Source: Edwardsiella anguillarum ET080813 (lineage in GTDB: Bacteria; Pseudomonadota; Gammaproteobacteria; Enterobacterales; Enterobacteriaceae). From it: DNA of 64,000 nt. This document shows positions 54,261-63,946 of the stretch, piece after piece (positions within the stretch are counted from its first letter, which is position 1; every line of letters starts with the position of its first letter). A program made the translations under genes and the position numbers. The stretch spans positions 868,001-932,000 of the forward strand of contig NZ_CP006664.1 in NCBI RefSeq assembly GCF_000264765.2. The letters run 5' to 3'. The notes below the pieces were generated by a model, which had not been told where the DNA came from, searched no databases, and was given only the letters and a program-made list of their open reading frames with translations.

Positions 54261-56936
54261 ATGAAATGTAGTCTGATGAAAAGATCTTCTTCAAAAAAAA
54301 CATCGGTTACGTGTTTGGTTTATAACCCAATAGCCTTAGCTGTTAGTATGGTGTTTATCTGTGGGCTGTACAGCACTAGCGTACAAGCCAAGTATTATAC
54401 TTTCGATGCCTCTCAGTTAGATGGAGGGGGGAATGTTGACATTTCGTTACTTGAGCAAGGCGGTCAATTACCCGGCACCTATCAAGTTGATGTGATACTC
54501 AATGGTGAACGAATTGACTCACGTGAGATGCTCTTTCATCTTGAGAAAGATGCAGGTGACACGCCTTTTTTGCAAACATGTTTAACCCGTGAACAGTTGA
54601 TACGTTATGGCATTAAAGTGGATAGTTATCCTGAGCTGTTTCCGACTATCAAAAGCGGTAATCGCAATAGTGCACCTAAAGTAGCTAAATGTGCACGGAT
54701 ATCGGCTATTCCGCAAGCTAAAGAGACATATCAGTTTAATAGTCAACAGCTGTTGCTGAGTATTCCACAGATTGCGCTGCGTCCTCATTATACAGGCATT
54801 GCACCACAAGCACTTTGGAATGATGGTATCCCTGCATTTCTAATGAATTACCAGGCGAGTGCTTTTCGTTCTGAATATCGAGGCAATGGTGAAAACTCCA
54901 GCATCAACGGCATGGATGTCCAGTTAGAACCGGGGTTTAATTTAGGCGCATGGCGTTTTCGCAATCTGACCACGTGGCAGAAGCAAGGGGCACAAGAGGG
55001 ACAATGGCAGACCTCATATACCTATGCTGAACGTGGTCTATATGACTTAAAAAGCCGTTTAACACTGGGAGAGCGATTCACACCATCTGACGTATTTGAC
55101 AGCGTTCCTTTCCGCGGTGGAATGATAGGGTCTGATGATGCAATGGTACCTTATAGTCAGCGAGAGTTTGCGCCAATAGTACAAGGTATCGCGCAAACAC
55201 AGGCACGTATTGAAGTTAAACAGAGTGGCTATGTCATTTATAATACCACGGTAGCACCAGGGCCTTTTGCCTTGACTGACCTTCCTGGTATTAATGGTGG
55301 TGGTGATTTACAGGTAACGGTTTTTGAATCAAATGGGACCCGTCAAGTATTTACAGTGCCCTATACCACACCCGCCATTGCGTTACGACAAGGATACTTA
55401 AAATACAACGTAATGATGGGGCAATATCGCTCTGCAGATACGTCGGTCGATAAAGCCCCTGTTGGGCAGGCGACCGTTATGTATGGTTTACCTTGGAATT
55501 TAACCGTTTACAGCGGTGGTCAATGGGCCAACCACTATCAGGCTGGTACATTAGGGTTAGGGGTTTCTCTGGGTGCTGTGGGTGCAATATCATTGGATGG
55601 TACGCTCTCTCGTGGTCAGAAACGAAATCAAGAGATAGAACAAGGACAGACGTGGCGCATTCGCTATAGTAAATCATTTCAGAGCACGAATACCGGATTT
55701 ACATTAGCCAGTTATCAATATGCTTCATCTGGCTATAACTCATTATCAGATGTTCTTAATACTTATCGTTCGGGCGATGGTTGGTATTCGAAAGAATATT
55801 GGTATCCTGAACAAGGTTATCAGTCTTATTGGTATCGTGATGATTCGAGTGAAAAACGAAAATCACGGACCAGTATTACATTAAGTCAACCACTGGGTGA
55901 ATGGGGTTCCATTTATTTTAGTGGGAGTCGTGAAAACTATTGGAACCGCTCACAAAGCACTAATGAAATATCAGCACGCTACGCTGGACCAATGATACAG
56001 GGTATCTCCTGGTCGGTGGATTTAACTCAGCGAAAATGGGATTATTACTCATATTATGGTAGTGATGATAATAAGACCGAGCGATCTATTAATCTATGGA
56101 TCAGTGTGCCATTAAACCGTTGGTTGGGTGGGGATACCAGTGTTTCTTACCAAATGCAAAATAGGACGGACCAGGGTACTTTGCACAATGTGGGATTGAA
56201 CGGTTATGCCTTTGATCAACGATTGTACTGGAATGTTAATGAACAGATAGTACAGGGTAGCACGAGCGATAACCAAAATAGCAGTGATCTGAACTTACGC
56301 TGGAATGGGACCTATGGTGAAATCAGTGGAGGATATGGTTACCACAAGAATGGTAATCAAATGAATGCTGGTGTTCAAGGTAGTATGGTTATCCATCAGC
56401 ATGGAGTGACATTTGGACAACGTCTGGGTAACACCGCAGCCTTGATTGAGGCACCTAACGCCAGTGGTGTTTCGGTAATCAATGAAGTGGGAGTTAAAAC
56501 AGATTTTCGTGGTTACACCACTGTGGGAAATTTGGCTCCATATCAGGAGAATGCCATTAGCTTAAACCCAGTAACGTTACCGACAAATGTATCAATACCA
56601 CACACTGATACCAAGGTGGTTCCAACGGAAGGCGCTATCATTCCAGCAAGTTTCGTGACGCGTGTTGGTGGACGTGCATTGATTACACTGACGCAAGCAA
56701 ATGGTAAGCCTGTCCCCTTTGGTGCCATCGCCAGCCTCGTCGGCCAAATCGATACGCTGCGTGGTACGGGTATTGTCGGAGATAGTGGTGATGTCTATAT
56801 GACTGGTTTACCGGAAAAAGGACAACTTCTGGTGCAATGGGGCAATGGGCAGCGACAGCACTGTCAAGCTGATTACCAGTTATTAGAAAAGAATGACGTT
56901 GCAGGTGTATCAAATCTGAAGGCATTGTGCCGGTAA
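54261..56936 (+). CDS. afaC: outer-membrane fimbrial usher, AfaC-like
   Basis: This protein of about 892 residues is a PapC-like usher with signal sequence (MVFICGLYSTSVQAKYYTF), an N-terminal chaperone-docking domain (FDASQLDGGGNVDISLLEQGGQLPGTYQVDVILNGERID), a plug region (GLYDLKSRLTLGERFTPSDVFDSVPFRGG), a 24-strand barrel, and a C-terminal domain with Cys pair (QRQHCQADYQLLEKNDVAGVSNLKALCR). It fits FGL-type AfaC/DaaC ushers. The ATG at 54261 has GGAAAG upstream; starts at 54186 or 54246 would add up to 25 residues. Confidence 0.93.
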   Translation: MKCSLMKRSSSKKTSVTCLVYNPIALAVSMVFICGLYSTSVQAKYYTFDASQLDGGGNVDISLLEQGGQLPGTYQVDVILNGERIDSREMLFHLEKDAGDTPFLQTCLTREQLIRYGIKVDSYPELFPTIKSGNRNSAPKVAKCARISAIPQAKETYQFNSQQLLLSIPQIALRPHYTGIAPQALWNDGIPAFLMNYQASAFRSEYRGNGENSSINGMDVQLEPGFNLGAWRFRNLTTWQKQGAQEGQWQTSYTYAERGLYDLKSRLTLGERFTPSDVFDSVPFRGGMIGSDDAMVPYSQREFAPIVQGIAQTQARIEVKQSGYVIYNTTVAPGPFALTDLPGINGGGDLQVTVFESNGTRQVFTVPYTTPAIALRQGYLKYNVMMGQYRSADTSVDKAPVGQATVMYGLPWNLTVYSGGQWANHYQAGTLGLGVSLGAVGAISLDGTLSRGQKRNQEIEQGQTWRIRYSKSFQSTNTGFTLASYQYASSGYNSLSDVLNTYRSGDGWYSKEYWYPEQGYQSYWYRDDSSEKRKSRTSITLSQPLGEWGSIYFSGSRENYWNRSQSTNEISARYAGPMIQGISWSVDLTQRKWDYYSYYGSDDNKTERSINLWISVPLNRWLGGDTSVSYQMQNRTDQGTLHNVGLNGYAFDQRLYWNVNEQIVQGSTSDNQNSSDLNLRWNGTYGEISGGYGYHKNGNQMNAGVQGSMVIHQHGVTFGQRLGNTAALIEAPNASGVSVINEVGVKTDFRGYTTVGNLAPYQENAISLNPVTLPTNVSIPHTDTKVVPTEGAIIPASFVTRVGGRALITLTQANGKPVPFGAIASLVGQIDTLRGTGIVGDSGDVYMTGLPEKGQLLVQWGNGQRQHCQADYQLLEKNDVAGVSNLKALCR

Positions 56937-56955
56937 ATAACTGGGGGCGGATAAA

Positions 56956-57393
56956 ATGACTCAGCGTGTAATAAAAGGTGTGCTAGCAGTATGCGCTATC
57001 CTGGGGAGCATACCGGCTCAGGCTAATGATAGTGTGGACATTACGTTGAACAGCGTATCAAATTTAAGCTCGCAAGTTAGAGATGGGCAAATGATTAGTC
57101 GCGGGCGAATCACCGGTCAGCAAATACGCCAAGGTTATCAAGTGTGGTTAGATGCAGAAAGAAACGGTGATGCACCTAATCGGTATGTACTTACAGGAAA
57201 AAATAGCAGACAACATAAGCTATACGTAATAATCGGTCAGGAGGGTTGGGTACCAGATACCAAGGATGGCTTAGGGATAATAAAATATACTAGAAAGGGA
57301 CAAGAACAGTTTGATATTGTAGCGAATGGTAACCAGAGTGTTCCGATAGATACCTATGTCATAACGATTCAAGGGCGTTATCTTAACCGTTAA
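56956..57393 (+). CDS. afaD: AfaD-like invasin subunit
   Basis: This 145-residue secreted protein (signal ending IPAQA) resembles AfaD/DraD in length and pattern: an early L-S-VRDG (here LSSQVRDGQMISRGRITG), HKLYVIIGQEGW, and a C-terminal QFDIVANGNQSVPIDTYVITIQGRYLNR like GxQEEQVFFDVMADGNQDIAPGEYRFSVGG. AfaD caps the fibre and helps bacterial uptake into host cells. It starts 20 bases after the usher stop behind a GGGGG site. Confidence 0.8.
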   Translation: MTQRVIKGVLAVCAILGSIPAQANDSVDITLNSVSNLSSQVRDGQMISRGRITGQQIRQGYQVWLDAERNGDAPNRYVLTGKNSRQHKLYVIIGQEGWVPDTKDGLGIIKYTRKGQEQFDIVANGNQSVPIDTYVITIQGRYLNR

Positions 57394-57551
57394 TTAAAAT
57401 CACTTGATAAACCTTATTTTTATTATTAAGTGGGTAGTAGCGATGATATTTATACATTCAAAACAAAGAGACCAGGCCAATATACACTACGTTTATTATT
57501 GAGCATGTTATAACTCACAAATTCTAAATTTAATAAATGGAAGGAGTTGTT

Positions 57552-57815
57552 ATGTACACAATGTGGATAGTTTTATATTGCTCGCACCAAAATGCGAATA
57601 ATTGCGACAATATTCGCAAAGACTTTACTATTTATTCAAAAAATATTTTCTTAAGAAATAAGGAGGCGATGATTTTATTAGTAAATAATCGTACCGCGTG
57701 GAACCGTAAGATGAAAAATTTAATGAGCACAGGGCCACCGATATGGCTAGCCGTGCTCGTAAGGAACGATACCTGTAGTTTTATTAGCAACCTTGTCGAC
57801 ATAGATCACACATAA
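57552..57815 (+). CDS. small hypothetical protein between afaD and afaE
   Basis: This 87-residue frame begins at an ATG with an excellent ribosome binding site (GGAAGGAG, 5 bases upstream). It is Lys/Asn/Ile-rich, has Cys residues in CSHQNANNCDNI, and no recognised domain or clear signal. No gene is known at this position in the E. coli afa clusters I recall. The strong site makes translation plausible, but low-complexity AT-rich composition leaves doubt. Confidence 0.35.
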   Translation: MYTMWIVLYCSHQNANNCDNIRKDFTIYSKNIFLRNKEAMILLVNNRTAWNRKMKNLMSTGPPIWLAVLVRNDTCSFISNLVDIDHT

Positions 57816-57957
57816 TGAATTATGTTACAAGATACAAGTCTATCGAACCTAACGACTAAAATAAGCAAGGTGATTAATACCTTGAGCCGAATAAAACATC
57901 GGCTCTTGAATCAAGTTATTTTGCTCAACGAAGCTCTAATTAAATAAGGATGTAAAG

Positions 57958-58446
57958 ATGAAAAAGACTATTTTAGCTGTTGCAATTTTTGCTTTAGGTG
58001 GTTCCGCATATGCTGCTACAACGGCCACAAGCCTCGTAACTGTCACTGGTTCTACGGGATTCTCTATCGGGGGGAATCCAGCAAAGACTCTGGGCTCCAC
58101 TATCACTAACGGTGTTCAAGTAGGTGGCTTTACTGTGACCAACAGCGGGACCACTCCGGCCAAAGCAGCCGTTGAAATTAGCTCTAACAACAAGTGCAGT
58201 GACGGAAGTTCTTTCCAGTTCTGCTACATTACCGGAGACGGTAAAGGTGCGACTAAACAAATTTGGGTAGATCTGGACTCTGCAAGCGACTTTATCTGGA
58301 ATTCTACGTCTAATCAGTTTATTAGCAAATCACTAATGGCGACCAATGCTAAATTGCCATTGCTATTTACTGCGATCCGTAATAACGCTAACCTTACTCC
58401 AGGGGAGTATAATTTAGTTGCAACAGTAAAAACATCAACTAACTAA
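57958..58446 (+). CDS. afaE: AfaE-like fimbrial adhesin/pilin subunit
   Basis: This 162-residue protein has a signal peptide (MKKTILAVAIFALGGSAYA), a Cys pair (NKCSDGSSFQFC), and ends in a GEYNLVATVKTS strand typical of pilin donor/G strands. Small size, position after the AfaD-like gene and the signal peptide suggest it is the major subunit/adhesin AfaE of the cluster. Sequence identity to any particular AfaE is not clear, as this gene is known to vary strongly. AAGGA precedes the ATG. A strong hairpin follows. Confidence 0.7.
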   Translation: MKKTILAVAIFALGGSAYAATTATSLVTVTGSTGFSIGGNPAKTLGSTITNGVQVGGFTVTNSGTTPAKAAVEISSNNKCSDGSSFQFCYITGDGKGATKQIWVDLDSASDFIWNSTSNQFISKSLMATNAKLPLLFTAIRNNANLTPGEYNLVATVKTSTN

Positions 58447-58449
58447 TTA

Positions 58450-58478
58450 AGGGCCGCCGGGGAGTATTTCCCCGGCGG
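58450..58478 (+). terminator. GC-rich hairpin after the Afa-like operon
   Basis: GCCGCCGGGGA (58451-58461) pairs with TCCCCGGCGGC (58467-58477). There is no U-run directly after. It separates the Afa-like operon from the convergent alpha-type locus; the 300-base gap to the tip adhesin gene is AT-rich and has no gene. Confidence 0.7.
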
Positions 58479-58748
58479 CATATACCTCCTTGCAAAAAAT
58501 GCTCACTCATAATATTTTATTTTTACGGAACAAATCCAATTTTATTGAATTATAAAAATCATAGCTACACGTCGTCGATATAAATGCTCTACAGGTAAAA
58601 AATCATCGTTTATCATAATACTATCAAGCCATTATCAATCATTTTCCATGGCATCTACTTAATCGATAAAGTGATTTGACATCGCTTATGGATATTTAAT
58701 GAACTAACGTTATTACATGGCCACAATAAATAAAATTACTCACCGAAA

Positions 58749-59882
58749 TTATAGCAGCGGCAACTCCGCAATCAACGTTACATTATCGTGATAGATACCA
58801 TCTATTAGATTTGATTTATCTTGATTAAACTGAAACATCAAAATTAACGGAAGTTGATTTGTACTGTTTAAACTGATTATCTCTACGGGGGGGGCGATGC
58901 TAACCGTATCCTTATTTAAGGCATATTGTTTCGACCCAGCATGCAATATAGCCTGATAAGGTAATACTCTTCCCGTATCATTACGCAGAGAGAAGTTATT
59001 ATCAGAGCGTACACTCAAACGCACCCGGCCAAAATTGGGGTCAAATGAACCTTGTAATATCAGCGGCGTCGAGGCATACCCTTCCACGTGCTCTTGTGTA
59101 TATCTCGTTTTAAATAGCACGTTCTTTGAAGGTAAAGATAATCCGCTAAAATAGGGTTGTTTTCTTATTGTTACAGATGTGGTTGTATTTAATTGCTTTC
59201 TGGCGCCTCTATTGGGATTCTCCAGAGATTCCAAATTTAAACTAACGCTACCGGTATAAGTATCCGCTGGTAGTGATTGCCAAGCATCACTCGCTATCAA
59301 CGTAGGTATATCGAGCCAGACGCGTCTTGCATCGCCATATGTATATATAGGGCGAATGTTTTCATAGATAAAAGGATATGTGTTTCCACTGCAATCCTGC
59401 GTAAAATCATGATTACCTGAATCAATAAAAATAAAATGACCAGCGCCTCCAGGGAAATTATCATAATCCGGCTGCAGCCCCCCACTACATCCGTTATTAA
59501 CGGTACTGCCAGAAAAATGAGCGAGTAAGAACGAATCCTGTCTAAATATACTCCTACCTAACTTTGCACGTAACGTTATCGTTCTTCCATATCGCGCCCC
59601 CGTCAGAGTTACAGTAAAAAGACTTGTTCTTCGATGGAAGCTAGAGTCTCCCTTACCATTTCCCAAATCTGATATCAAGAACCCAGATAACTCAGGGTAG
59701 TTATCCTGGAGTTGCAGTACACCGTCACTCAGAATTTCTGGCCCATCACCACTAACAATCTGTACCTCTTGATTAAATATATTAAGACTCACGCCGATAG
59801 CATACCCCTTTGCTATTAACGACAGCGGCAATACACTATAAGCTAAATAGCGTAGGAACCTCCCCCTAATTACATTATACAT
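58749..59882 (-). CDS. tip adhesin of the alpha-type chaperone-usher locus
   Basis: This 377-residue secreted protein (signal in LAYSVLPLSLIAKGYA) has a two-part make-up. A first half with Cys pairs (NNGCSGG..., FTQDCSGN) precedes a pilin-like second half with VTIRKQPYFSGLSLPSKN. This suits CfaE/CooD-type tip adhesins of CS1-like pili, which are about 360 residues. Weak similarity only; the call depends on position as last gene of the locus. An AAGGAGAG site precedes the ATG. Confidence 0.6.
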   Translation of the reverse strand: MYNVIRGRFLRYLAYSVLPLSLIAKGYAIGVSLNIFNQEVQIVSGDGPEILSDGVLQLQDNYPELSGFLISDLGNGKGDSSFHRRTSLFTVTLTGARYGRTITLRAKLGRSIFRQDSFLLAHFSGSTVNNGCSGGLQPDYDNFPGGAGHFIFIDSGNHDFTQDCSGNTYPFIYENIRPIYTYGDARRVWLDIPTLIASDAWQSLPADTYTGSVSLNLESLENPNRGARKQLNTTTSVTIRKQPYFSGLSLPSKNVLFKTRYTQEHVEGYASTPLILQGSFDPNFGRVRLSVRSDNNFSLRNDTGRVLPYQAILHAGSKQYALNKDTVSIAPPVEIISLNSTNQLPLILMFQFNQDKSNLIDGIYHDNVTLIAELPLL

Positions 59883-59939
59883 ACTCTCTCCTTACATAAA
59901 ATTAAATCACCAACTTAAGAACATAGCAGGTGATACCTA

Positions 59940-60560
59940 TTAAAGAGGCACACTCACTAATAAGCTAACCTGCCCACTGCAGACTATCGGCATACTGACC
60001 CCATCGGCGGGAAGTCGGCTTGAGATATCGGGCAGGGTTACCCGAAGATAAAGGTCCAGAATAAAACGATTTACCGTTATACCCGCCAAATCCTCTGCAC
60101 GTTGCCATTGCCCAGGCTCAAAACGGTGTTGGCGCCCGCCCTCACTCTGCAACGTGGCAACCTGACGCCCTCCGCTTTCCACCTCATAGCGATATCCTTG
60201 GTTGATCGCCGTCGCCGTAAACGGCGGGCGCTGTATCGGAGAAAGACTCGCACACTGATACTGATCGTGTACGACCTCCAGCAATAGCGGTTGACTGTTT
60301 TGCTCGCTAATCGCCCGTAAGGCAATCCCCATCGCCTCAAAGCGCTGACGCTGCGAGTCATAGGCGATTTGCTGAAACAGCGGGGTTTGGCTGATCACCT
60401 GCAGCGGTAACACAATATGGCTGCCCATATCGATAAGCGCGCTCAGCTGTAAAGTCTCTTCCAATCGCTGACCGTTATGACTCAGTACAAAAGCCTGTGC
60501 CGAGCTCAATAGCAACCCGAGACTTAGTCCTATTCCCAGTCCTACTCGACGTTTATTCAC
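59940..60560 (-). CDS. minor fimbrial subunit or second chaperone-like protein
   Basis: This 206-residue protein has a signal (GLGIGLSLGLLLSSAQA) and a beta-rich body with two Cys (DQYQCASLSP, MPIVCSGQVSLL). It starts at a GTG at 60560 that overlaps the usher stop by 8 bases, with GGAG 8 bases upstream, so it is translationally coupled to the usher. Some alpha-type loci have a second chaperone or a minor subunit here. Sequence does not settle which. Confidence 0.6.
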   Translation of the reverse strand: MNKRRVGLGIGLSLGLLLSSAQAFVLSHNGQRLEETLQLSALIDMGSHIVLPLQVISQTPLFQQIAYDSQRQRFEAMGIALRAISEQNSQPLLLEVVHDQYQCASLSPIQRPPFTATAINQGYRYEVESGGRQVATLQSEGGRQHRFEPGQWQRAEDLAGITVNRFILDLYLRVTLPDISSRLPADGVSMPIVCSGQVSLLVSVPL

Positions 60561-63114
60561 TTTTGCACTCCACGATGGGTAATTGATCTGCCGGTAACTG
60601 CATCGCTGAAGAGAGCGAGGTACATGAGCGCCCTTCAGACAACAGGTGAATTGCCCCGTTAGGTTGTAGCTGCAGCATAAACAGACCGTTCTGTATCCGC
60701 TGAACGCCAATACACCCTGGACCGTCGCACTGCAATTGCTCTACTGGACTGCCTTGTCGTCTAACGCGGATCGCCTGATTGCGTACCGGTAGGAGCGTAC
60801 GTGTGGTGTCAACTAAACGCCCTGGGAGTAAATCAATCTGCTGCTGATAGCGTAACTGGTGATTATCAAAGACATGGCCACTGCCAATCAGGCGCTCATC
60901 TAGCTGATAGCGGCTATATGCCGGCAGGGCGATGATTCCCCCCTCTCCTTCGGTGTAATAACGAGTGAGTCCGGTGGTTTGCTCTTTCAACGCCACAGAT
61001 ACGACTCCTTTCTCCTGTGCCGGTAGGCGCAGAAAAGCTCGCTGACTCAGCTCATCCGGACGGTGAAAGGAGATCCCATCTGCAGCGATTAATTGACTGG
61101 ACTGCACATCAAGGCTACCAGCGCCGCCTGGCTGATCGCTGGCCAGGTAAACCTGTGCCCGAACATCTGCCTTACCCCGATATTGTGCGCCGGCCGAGAA
61201 GGTTGTCTGCGCGCTGCTATCGGAAAATTGCTGGCCGCCCTGAAGATTAACAAGCCAATTTTCAGCCAAGCTTTGGTTATAGTTCACGGTATTTTGACTG
61301 CGCCAGCGCCCTCCATTTTGTTGCGAGTAGTAGCTGCTGGCTTGCAGGCTGCCTATCGGTACCGATATCCCCAACGTGGCGCTCCAGAGATCACGTTGAG
61401 AGTAGCTTAGGCTGGAAGTGAGGTTAATATTCCATGGTAATCGGCTAAACAATGAGAATGTATAGTATTGAGTCTGTTGAGATTGCTCGCGAAAAAATTG
61501 ATAGCCGAGCTGCAATGTATGATCTTGATGTAAGGCAACGTTATAGTTAACCAGTAGATTCTCACGGTTTGTTGACGTGCCAAGAAGGTTATCCAGGTAG
61601 TCGGGGATTGGATTGGGCCGCAGCACATCATCGGGCTCGACAGTGATAGACAATGGGCGTTCGGCGCGGCGCTCGCGTTGACGATAACGTTCGCGGGTAT
61701 ATTGCAACGAGAGTCGGTAGAATGTAGCGACTGCATCACTCTTCGTATACCCCTGACTCCCCAAGGTTTGCAGTAATGATAACGTGATGCTGTTGCTACG
61801 AATATCGGTCCCTACCGTCCCCAAAAACTCACGATCGGCATAGCCGGCTAATCCAGACAAACTGGCGATAGCGCCGATGGGGAGCGTAAGGCCGAATTCG
61901 CCCATCCAAGCGTTACCGTAATAGGCATGATCATCCAGACGCCCGGCAGTAAGATGAGTACTAACCCCCTCAAGCGTCGGACCATCGTTAACCAAAAGCA
62001 GGGGTTGGTCAGAAAACAGCTCATCATTTAGCCCCTTAATGACAACCCGTACTTGATAAATGCCACTCGGCAAGCTCTGATAGGCGAGATCCCCCATACC
62101 CGCATTAACGCCGCGACGCAGTAACAGTTTATCGTCACGCCAGACCTCCAAGACACCCGGTAAGGGGGCGTAATAGGTATAATGGCGATCGTTATGGCTC
62201 CGCACCTGCATCTCTGCAGAGTTACCAAGCAGAAGAGCGGTCATTTGAGTATTTTTGAACAAGCTACGTTGCGCGGAGGGGTTAAAGTCATAGCTGCTAT
62301 CAACGGCGCCTAGCTGAGCCTTAAACCACTGGTGTTGAAAAACGTAATTTAATGCATTGATGCCATATGTCTGTTCGGTAACATAGGCATCATATTTTAA
62401 AAAGCCGCCGGGTAATCCCCATAAGCCATAATCACGGGCATAAATGCTATCTCCCTGATTTGCATAGCGATTAACAAAGAGGCTAGTATGGTTAACTAGG
62501 ATTTTTTTCTCCGTACGCCCTTGCAGATATTCAACATGACGCGTTTCAGGTGCAAACCAGCTGGGGGTAAAGAAGAGACGGACTTGGCGTGCGTAATAAT
62601 CAATAACGACGGCCATTCCATCAGTGTTGATGATACAAGTCGCCCGACTTCCCTTACAACGGCTATCATGTGATACCCCTTCGGCAAACTGTTGAGCCAC
62701 GTAGCTTGCCTGTTTTTGACTCAACCCAGCACGGTATAAAAATGCTGTTACCGCGCCGACATCCTCAATACGGACACTGTCTAAAGCAAGCTCACCCTCA
62801 AAGCGATCCTCATCCAATTGTGGAATAACGAGGGTGATCGCCATGGGCGTAGGGGTAAGAATTTTACTATAACGCGAGCTCGCCAAAGGGATGCCGGAGG
62901 CTAATGACATCCCATGTGTCATAGCCAGTGTCGCATTATTCCGCGCCAGAGTTTGCATAGAGGCGGAGGTTGAGTGATTACTGGTTAACGTATCTGTAGG
63001 GGAAGAGGGCGCCGCCCATGCAGCACCGTCGAGCAAACAGATAACCGGTAATATTTTTATTACGTTAATATGGATACTCGTCATGGTCGTATTGGTATTC
63101 AATCCTTGTGACAC
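60553..63114 (-). CDS. outer-membrane usher of the alpha-type (CS1/TcfC-like) locus
   Basis: This 853-residue usher has a signal (VIKILPVICLLDGAAWA), an N-terminal domain with LDSVRIEDVGAVTAFLYRAGLSQKQ and a Cys pair (RCKGSRATC), a barrel with repeated ATFYRLSLQYTRERYRQRERR and QLGYQF patterns, and a C-terminal domain with CDGPGCIG. Alpha-type ushers such as CfaC, TcfC and EcpC have this length (840-870). The start is unsure: GTG at 63114 or ATG at 63084; neither has a good site. Confidence 0.85.
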   Translation of the reverse strand: MSQGLNTNTTMTSIHINVIKILPVICLLDGAAWAAPSSPTDTLTSNHSTSASMQTLARNNATLAMTHGMSLASGIPLASSRYSKILTPTPMAITLVIPQLDEDRFEGELALDSVRIEDVGAVTAFLYRAGLSQKQASYVAQQFAEGVSHDSRCKGSRATCIINTDGMAVVIDYYARQVRLFFTPSWFAPETRHVEYLQGRTEKKILVNHTSLFVNRYANQGDSIYARDYGLWGLPGGFLKYDAYVTEQTYGINALNYVFQHQWFKAQLGAVDSSYDFNPSAQRSLFKNTQMTALLLGNSAEMQVRSHNDRHYTYYAPLPGVLEVWRDDKLLLRRGVNAGMGDLAYQSLPSGIYQVRVVIKGLNDELFSDQPLLLVNDGPTLEGVSTHLTAGRLDDHAYYGNAWMGEFGLTLPIGAIASLSGLAGYADREFLGTVGTDIRSNSITLSLLQTLGSQGYTKSDAVATFYRLSLQYTRERYRQRERRAERPLSITVEPDDVLRPNPIPDYLDNLLGTSTNRENLLVNYNVALHQDHTLQLGYQFFREQSQQTQYYTFSLFSRLPWNINLTSSLSYSQRDLWSATLGISVPIGSLQASSYYSQQNGGRWRSQNTVNYNQSLAENWLVNLQGGQQFSDSSAQTTFSAGAQYRGKADVRAQVYLASDQPGGAGSLDVQSSQLIAADGISFHRPDELSQRAFLRLPAQEKGVVSVALKEQTTGLTRYYTEGEGGIIALPAYSRYQLDERLIGSGHVFDNHQLRYQQQIDLLPGRLVDTTRTLLPVRNQAIRVRRQGSPVEQLQCDGPGCIGVQRIQNGLFMLQLQPNGAIHLLSEGRSCTSLSSAMQLPADQLPIVECKSE

Positions 63115-63157
63115 ATCTGTGATCTGTTATCTGTATTAAAAAATTACCGTAATTCGG

Positions 63158-63862
63158 TTATCTAACAGAACGGAGAGAGATCTCTTTTTTATATTGATTA
63201 CTGAGATCAAAAAATATCACTTTCCCCGTATTCAGATCCGCCCCCATAGGGACATTAATCTGCTTTTCATTTCCGGGGAGTAAGATGGCTTCGCTATAGC
63301 ATCCCTCACTTGCTGTACTTTTATCGCTATCTGGACAAACATCCAACGTCAGGCGTAAAACCTTATTCGTTGGGTTATTGAAATGAATACGCTTGTCGCT
63401 GATCCAGGCCTGGGGTTCCCCAGCGAGAGGTTGGGTGCCGGGGATGAGATACCACGACTTATAGCCAATGGTGATGGCGACATTGCTGTTTGCGCCCTGC
63501 TCTTGTTGACGTAAACTGTCAGGGATAAAGCTAACACCAATAATACGATCGAGGGGGGTGGTTTGTGCTGTACGGATAACTGAAACACGCACCTCACCAC
63601 TAGCATCAATAACGATATCCATGGGGTCAATATAAATAGGCCATGATAAAAAATCGTCAGTAGACAGCGCTATTTCTTGATAGACGCCTTTATTTGTTCG
63701 CTGAAGTTCCGTGAGTGAAACAGATAAATAAACTGACTCAGCGTCTGGGTTTTTTAGTACAAAATAGCGACTGTTTTCACTGTCAACTTTGAATAGTGAG
63801 TCAACAGTAAAAGCATAGGCATGATTGAATATTAATAAAAAAGGTATAATCCATTTATACAT
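63158..63862 (-). CDS. periplasmic chaperone of the alpha-type locus
   Basis: This 234-residue protein has a signal peptide (WIIPFLLIFNHAYA) and a PapD-like beta fold with FKVDSENSRYFVLKNPDAESVYLSVSLTEL and GYKSWYLIPGTQP. The C-terminal Cys pair with an LLPG motif (CPDSDKSTASEGCYSEAILLPGNEK) is like EcpB and CfaA chaperones. It holds subunits for the usher 43 bases downstream. It is the first gene of this locus within the window. Confidence 0.8.
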   Translation of the reverse strand: MYKWIIPFLLIFNHAYAFTVDSLFKVDSENSRYFVLKNPDAESVYLSVSLTELQRTNKGVYQEIALSTDDFLSWPIYIDPMDIVIDASGEVRVSVIRTAQTTPLDRIIGVSFIPDSLRQQEQGANSNVAITIGYKSWYLIPGTQPLAGEPQAWISDKRIHFNNPTNKVLRLTLDVCPDSDKSTASEGCYSEAILLPGNEKQINVPMGADLNTGKVIFFDLSNQYKKEISLRSVR

Positions 63863-63946
63863 TAAGAATACTCTATGAACAATGGTAAATATCCGGCGAT
63901 ATAATTACCACCGGATCGCATTAAACCGTAGAATAGAATCTAAGAA

